Shown piece after piece: positions 58,701 through 64,000 of a DNA stretch of 64,000 bases. Numbering within the stretch: the first letter of the stretch is position 1; every line of letters begins with the position of its first letter. The DNA is from Gymnogyps californianus (Eukaryota > Chordata > Aves > Accipitriformes > Cathartidae), in the NCBI RefSeq assembly GCF_018139145.2, contig NW_026114224.1, positions 124,001 to 188,000 on the forward strand, written 5' to 3'. Position numbers and translations under genes: made by a program. Below the pieces are notes generated by a model. It was not told the origin of the DNA. It made no database searches and saw only the letters and a program-made list of their open reading frames with translations.

Positions 58701-60899
58701 TCAACGAGTTTTGCAACCTCTTAATGTTACAAGCCAGCCCCGGATCAGCAGGGCAGAGAGTTCGGCTGCACCAGCCTCCCCACGCTGCAGCCTGTCATTC
58801 TAGGCGGGAGGGCCAGACTTCCAAGAGGTATTTTAGGCAGCTGGCGAGATGCGCAAAAGCGTCTAAGCAAGACGGAGACCCAAATCGCGAAACCAGCGGG
58901 ACCTAAACCACCACAAAAACGTGTAAAACAACTTATTGGTGGTCAACCGTGCCTGTGCCTTGCTAACGCATGAGCTGCTGCTCTCTCGCATCGCTTGAGG
59001 CAGGAGGTAGGGTGTATTTTAGCTGACATTCTTCTACCACTGTAGCATCTGGCTGCTATTTCAGTGCTCCAAGTTAAAAAAAAGCACCTTCCTCCCCCTT
59101 GGGAAACTTATTTTTTCCCCTAGAGCCCCGCAACAGGAGCTTTCCCGCTTCTCCTGTTTTACCTGGATAAACACAGAAGTCCTCTTTGAAGGATCCCACA
59201 GAAACTCCACTGTATTGAGCTGGGTTGGGTTTGCTCTAGGGTCAATGATGCCCACGGACATTGGGATATCTGTAGGGGCACAGACGGAGAAGCAGCTGCG
59301 GTTTGTAGGAGAAGGAGAAGGAAGAGATTCACGGGGAACATACGGAAGAACCAACCGTGCCTCTCAAAGTGCGGAATCGTGACAGCACTTTGTCCCTTGA
59401 AGTCAAGGGACCGGGAGCCTGGCTGGAGGCACTTCAGGCACCCGTATCTCCTCCAGCCCCAGCCAAGGTGCTGCCACGGGGACTCACCTATGTCCAGTAT
59501 CCTGTCCCCAGGCCTGTTCCACCGCCAGCCCTCCAGCTGCTGATGCTCCGTGTACTGCAGCCGCCGGTCGTGAAACACCACCCGGAAAATGCTCTGGAGG
59601 GGAGAAACAGTCAGCGCCTGGAGCTGCCCCAGGAAACCGGACAGTCTTCAAGCTGCGAGGCATTTTCCGGGCACAGAGGGGAGCAGAGGGGCCTGAAGGC
59701 TTCACGGAGAAGCCGAAGCAAGAAAAGAAAGCCCAGAAGGACCCTTGGGACAGAAGCATGAAGGCCGCAGCTTATCCGTCCTGAACACGAAGCGATTGGC
59801 AATCGCCTCTTGGCTTGAGCCCAGGCCCCACGAGACTGGCTGGACACCACCAGCCAGGCTGGTCTCAACAAGGTGGGAGAAGGAGAAAGGGAAAATAAAC
59901 CCCCAACCAAGCCAGACCTATCCCACACACGCCGTCACGGAGGCCGCTGCAGGAACGCAGGACAAGACCTCGCTCGCTGCTCCCTACGGCAGGAGATGGC
60001 CCCAGCTGGACACCCGTACCTGTGCTCTCCGCTTACCTTTACCAGTTTCCCATTTATCTCGGGCAGCTCCCCGATTTTCCTGTTGTCCAGCATCCGGATT
60101 TCATAGGACTGCCCTGAGGGAAAGAAGACAAGGGCACCTCGCGGTTAGTCGGGGACGGACCTTCGCTGCTGCCCCTCCTCTGGCATTCTGACATCTTTTT
60201 CTGCCACACTACGCATGCCACTTGATCTTCTTGCCATGTTTTAGTGGGGGGTCATACGAGCAGGAGCCATTAGAGCCACAGCTCTAACGCCCCTCTCCAG
60301 GACCAGATAATCCTCCCCCTTCCTGCAGCAGTACTTTCCAGGAATTACCCTCATTAACCCAAGACCAAGACCAGGGAAGAAATCGATTACACAAGCTGCA
60401 TCTGGCTTTGGTTGCCAACCCTGATCTTCCAGTTCTCCTTGAAAGCAGCGGGTACAGCTTGAACCTGTAAAACACACCCGCTGCAGAGCACCCCAGCACG
60501 GATACTCCAGTTAACCACCTCACACCGCGCAGATTTTAATTAGGTTAAATCCTACAGGCAATTCACCACCGTAAGCGGAGGGCAGGCAGCAAGGCGAAGG
60601 AGGTGGCACTTCCAAACAGGAGCAATCTGGGGTTTACTACCGAGGCGTTTTCCATTCCCAGGGGGAAATTTCCAAAGGCAGAACTTTATTTTTTAGAGGG
60701 TTTACAGGAGGCGCACGCAGCCTGCGGAGGGCACGGGGCTTCTCTCACCTTGGTTGAGATAGGTGAGTGTTTCGTCGTGGAGCTTGACGGCGGGGAAGTG
60801 GCGGCACACAGCACGTACTGGAAGGGCAGAATTTTGTTCTCGTTTTCAGGAGGCAAACTTGATTCTTCCTGCTTGAAGATGGGCAGGGCAAGGACGTCG
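49752..60899 (-). CDS. TFCP2: Transcription factor CP2 (TFCP2/LSF), thirteen coding exons in window; first exon outside
   Basis: Minus-strand exons are 60899-60749, 60113-60037, 59593-59488, 59269-59163, 58487-58335, 56069-55959, 55161-55073, 54559-54511, 54004-53911, 53244-53154, 52172-52066, 50764-50622, 49972-49921 and the last, 49789-49752, with stop TAG. That is 13 internal exons plus the terminal one. They encode the N-terminal [14 protein letters not shown] segment, the grainyhead/CP2 DNA-binding domain, the basic [18 protein letters not shown] exon, a Pro-rich linker, a SAM-like domain ([20 protein letters not shown]), a short Gln-poor linker, and the C-terminal oligomerisation region ending SYHIILK. 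The product is a nuclear DNA-binding tetramer. The start exon should lie beyond 64000. The first exon here has four G at 60792-60795 (plus strand) where the duplicate has five, shifting the frame after the AATSP motif. Unless that is a consensus error, this copy is broken. Synteny separates it from UBP1 and TFCP2L1. Confidence 0.95.
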
Positions 60900-61503
60900 C
60901 TGCAAAGAGATTTGTCAGACATTCATTTCAGCTCTGGCTACACAGAGATGATGCGTTTGGTATTTAGTTCCTCCCCCTAGGAAGAGCTTCGAGCTTTTTT
61001 TTAGTTAAAAACCCCCACGTACCCTCACCTCTCTCTGCAGAGCTGCAAAGGAGCATTAAAGCAGACCGCGTAGTCTGAGAAGAGGACCTGACACCTGCTC
61101 TTGCTACAGCTTTTTTCAAGTTAGCCTCCCTCTCCACCCAAAAGCCACACATCTCTTGCTTCAAAGCTAAGAGACAGCAGAGTTTGCGTTTCAGACTGAA
61201 GCCCAGCTCCTCCGGCAGCGCGACTCCTGCGCCACTCGTGCATCAGCGCAGAGCTGCTGCACAGACAGACGCATGCAGAATGACATCTGTGTCGCACTGA
61301 TAAAAGCCCGTCCTCTTCCTCGTGGTACCAGCCCGCTCACCTCCGCCAGCAAACCGGCCCCCAGCCCTTTCCCCTGCTCCAAGCGGAGCGGCCAGGAGCT
61401 CGTTCACCCTCCCGCAGAGGCTTGGCAGGAATTTCGAAGGCTTGCTCAGGTCAAGGTGGCCAGTTTTTTTTGCCATCGCCTCCCTCTGTGCTTATCAAAG
61501 CCC
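57777..61503 (-). repeat. Segmental duplication copy 2 (partner of 29514-33239)
   Basis: Same content and orientation as copy 1, embedded in the full gene: it begins inside the intron between the FK exon (58335) and the PKGADRK exon (56069) and ends upstream of the first visible TFCP2 exon. This copy is contiguous with the rest of TFCP2 and so marks the ancestral location. Confidence 0.95.
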
Positions 61504-61749
61504 GGGTTTGTGTGGCGGGGCAGGGGCTACGGCCATGGCTCCTGTCAGAAGCCGCTAGAAGCTTCCCCGGCTCCCACCCGGACCCGCCTCTGGCTGAGGC
61601 TGAGCCAATCAGCGACAGCGGTAGCACCTCTGGGATCGCCTATTTAAGGGGAAAAAGAGTGCTGAGGGGGTAAGATGGAGGAGGAAGAAGGAGGAGAGGT
61701 AGAGGAAGGAGAAGGAGAAGAGCTACAGTAAAACAAGAGGAGGAGAGGA

Positions 61750-62078
61750 AGAAGAAGATGGGAGAAGAAGAAGATGGGAGAAGAAGAAGATGGAGAAGAA
61801 GAAGATGGGAGAAGAAGAAGATGGAGAAGAAGAAAGGAAAAAGAAGATGGGAGAAAGAAGAAGATGGGAGAAGAAGAAGATGGGAGAAGAAGAAGATGGG
61901 AGAAGAAGAAGATGGGAAAAAAAGAAGAAGAAGATGGGAGAAGAAGAAGATGGGAGAAGAAGAAGATGGGAGAAGAAGAAGATGGGAGAAGAAGAAGATG
62001 GGAGAAGAAGAAGATGGGAGAAGAAGAAGATGGGAGAAGAAGAAGATGGGAGAAGAAGAAGATGGGAAAAGAAGAAAG

Positions 62079-62112
<34 letters not shown>

Positions 62113-63139
62113 GAAGAAGATGGGAGAAGAAGAAGATGGGAGAAGAAGAAGATGGGAGAAGAAGAAGATGGGAGAAGAAGAAGATGGGAGAAGAAGAAGA
62201 TGGGAGAAGAAGAAGATGGGAGAAGAAGAAGATGGGAGAAGAAGAAGATGGGAGAAGAAGAAGATGGGAGAAGAAGAAGATGGGAGAAGAAGAAGATGGG
62301 AGAAGAAGAAGATGGGAGAAGAAGAAGATGGGAGAAGAAGAAGATGGGAGAAGAAGAAGATGGGAGAAGAAGAAGATGGGAGAAGAAGAAAGATGGGAGA
62401 AGAAGAAGATGGGAGAAGAAGAAGATGGGAGAAGAAGAAGATGGGAGAAGAAGAAGATGGAGAAGAAGAAGATGGGAGAAGAAGAAGATGGGAGAAGAAG
62501 AAGATGGGAGAAGAAGAAGATGGGAGAAGAAGAAGATGGGAGAAGAAGAAGATGGGAGAAGAAGAAGATGGGAGAGAAGAAGAAGAAGAAGATGGGAGAA
62601 GAAGAAGATGGGAGAAGAAGAAGATGGGAGAAGAAGAAGATGGGAGAAGAAGAAGATGGGAGAAGAAGAAGATGGGAGAAGAAGAAGATGGGAGAAGAAG
62701 AAGATGGGAGAAGAAGAAGATGGGAGAAGAAGAAGATGGGAGAAGAAGAAGATGGGAGAAGAAGAAGATGGGAGAAGAAGAAGATGGGAGAAGAAGAAGA
62801 TGGGAGAAGAAGAAGATGGGAGAAGAAGAAGATGGGAGAAGAAGAAGATGGGAGAAGAAGAAGATGGGAGAAGAAGAAGATGGGAGAAGAAGAAGATGGG
62901 AGAAGAAGAAGATGGGAGAAGAAGAAAGAAGATGGGAGAAGAAGAAGATGGGAGAAGAAGAAGATGGGAGAAGAAGAAGATGGGAGAAGAAGAAGAAAGA
63001 AGAAGATGGGAGAAGAAGAAGATGGGAGAAGAAGAAGATGGGAGAAGAAGAAGATGGGAGAAGAAGAAGATGGGAGAAGAAGAAGATGGGAGAAGAAGAA
63101 GATGGGAGAAGAAGAAGATGGGAGAAGAAGAAGATGGAG

Positions 63140-63173
<34 letters not shown>

Positions 63174-63297
63174 AAGAAGAAGATGGGAGAAGAAGAAGAT
63201 GGGAGAAGAAGAAGATGGGAGAAGAAGAAGATGGGAGAAGAAGAAGATGGGAGAAGAAGAAGATGGGAGAAGAAGAAGATGGGAGAAGAAGAAGATG
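61750..63297 (+). repeat. 16-bp GA-rich minisatellite (GAAGAAGAAGATGGGA), nearly 100 units
   Basis: Almost perfect 16-bp units, interrupted by two A runs (about 62077-62105 and 63140-63170) and a few units with extra or missing bases. The matching place in copy 1 (about 33906-33930) holds only one or two units, so the expansion is specific to this copy. All three plus frames and one minus frame stay open for 500-690 codons purely because of the repeat. Confidence 0.98.
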
Positions 63298-63411
63298 AGG
63301 AGCTCCGGTGAGGAGAGGAGTGGGGTGTGAGAGAAACAGCCCTGCAGACCCCGAGGTCAGTGAGGAAGGAGAAGGAGGAGGAGCGGGGGAGCAGAGGTTC
63401 CCCTGCAGCCC

Positions 63412-63621
63412 GTGGTGAGAGGGCAGGCTGTCCCCCTGCAGCCCATGGAGGTGAATGGCGGAGCAGAGATTCCCCTGCAGCCCCTGGAGGAGCCCACGCC
63501 GGAGCAGGGGGCTGGGCCCGGAGAAGGCCGTGACTCCGTGGGAGAGCCCACGCTGGAGCAGTTTGTGAAGGACTGCAGCCCGTGGAAAGGACTTGATTTG
63601 GAGAAGCTCATGGGGGGCTGA
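63412..63621 (+). other. 69-codon open frame, second copy
   Basis: Counterpart of 34043-34252: same length, four residue differences, no indel. It shows the LTR-like GC-rich region has stayed alignable without indels across this stretch. No function inferred. Confidence 0.3.
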
Positions 63622-64000
63622 CCCCCGCGGGAGGGACCCCACGCTGGAGCAGGGGAAGAGCGTGAGGAGTCCTCCCCCTGAGGAGGAAGGAGCGGCAGAG
63701 ACAGCGTGTGATGAACTGACTGCAACCCCCATTCCCATCCCCCTGCACCACTGGGGGGGAGGAGGTAGAGGTATTGGGAGCAAAGCTGAGCCCAGGAAGA
63801 AAGGAGGGGCAGGGGGAAAGTGTGTTTTAAAGATATGGTTCTATTTCTCACCATCCTACTCTGATTTAATTGGTAACAAATTGATTTATTTTTCCCCAAA
63901 ATCGAGTCTGTTTTGCCTGTGACCATAAGTGGTGAGTGATCCCTCCCCGTCCTTGTCTCGACCCACAAACCTTTCATTGTATTTTCTCCTCCCCATCCTC

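Larger units (their letters stand above)
61507..64000 (+). mobile_element. LTR-like element copy 2 (one 74-bp unit, TATA, greatly expanded GA repeat), runs off the window
   Basis: It starts 'tgtggcggggcagggg', with one 74-bp unit (GAAGCTTC and CCAAT), then TATTTAAG at 61641-61648, the GA-rich minisatellite, and the same GC-rich 'cccctgcagccc' region as copy 1. From about 63684 it continues past the point where copy 1 diverges. A 3' part has 'ggaaggagcggcagaga', an A/T-rich segment with 'tgatttaattggtaac', and 'tctcgacccac', which is like LTR and leader sequence seen widely in birds. It points away from TFCP2 and lies less than 700 bases upstream of the first visible TFCP2 exon. Confidence 0.6.

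Noticed and set aside
61243..61476. Minus-strand 77-codon frame with a GTGAGC donor, considered as TFCP2 exon 1
   Set aside because: It does not resemble the expected TFCP2 N-terminus and its frame does not connect. At most it is an untranslated exon.
61723..63783. 686-codon minus-strand frame and three 500-codon plus-strand frames
   Set aside because: All arise from the 16-bp repeat, which lacks stops in these frames. Composition is monotonous and there is no domain.

Overview
The window is high-GC, gene-dense vertebrate nuclear DNA. Small introns, CpG-island promoters, CR1 LINE tails inside introns, endogenous retrovirus (ERV) remnants and many GC-rich minisatellites all point to a bird, probably a microchromosome or a subtelomeric region. 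The three best-supported genes are LETMD1 (+), CSRNP2 (-) and TFCP2 (-). They stand in the same order and relative orientation as in the human 12q13 cluster. There is one 500-base assembly gap at 8691-9190.

Layout. 1-4600 is accessory DNA: a decayed retroviral env on the minus strand, then decayed pol and env pieces on the plus strand, and two minisatellites. 4866-8126 (-) holds the spliced 3' part of a gene resembling sperm fibrous sheath-interacting protein 2 (FSIP2), with a poly(A) signal but several reading-frame breaks. 9191-19200 has no gene I can name, only a few isolated exon-like segments on the minus strand and more minisatellites. LETMD1 runs 19232-25420 in nine coding exons with an intact 361-codon frame. 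Two CR1 LINE tails sit in its introns.

28080-34360 is the unusual part. It is a composite made of a 74-bp tandem array (about 19 units), a near-identical partial copy of TFCP2 (five exons), and a promoter/LTR-like element. Each array unit carries a heat-shock-element-like palindrome and an NF-Y type CCAAT box. The TFCP2 segment is present again at 57777-61503 as part of the longer TFCP2 gene. The same LTR-like element follows that copy at 61507. There it has only one 74-bp unit, but a different 16-bp GA-rich repeat has expanded to about 1.5 kb. The composite separates LETMD1 from CSRNP2, and may have split the original CSRNP2 3' UTR.

CSRNP2 has four coding exons (35475-39074) and a probable untranslated first exon at a TATA and E-box promoter near 46390. 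TFCP2 coding exons 2 to 14 (my numbering, exon 1 presumed outside) run from 60899 down to 49752. Its first visible exon has a one-base deletion relative to the duplicate copy. This may be a consensus error or a real lesion, and matters for which copy is functional.

CSRNP2 (nuclear Cys/Ser-rich factor) and TFCP2 (CP2/LSF transcription factor) act in the nucleus, LETMD1 in mitochondria. I see no operon-like link between them, only conserved synteny. Gene identities come from reading translated exons against remembered family features; no database search was run.
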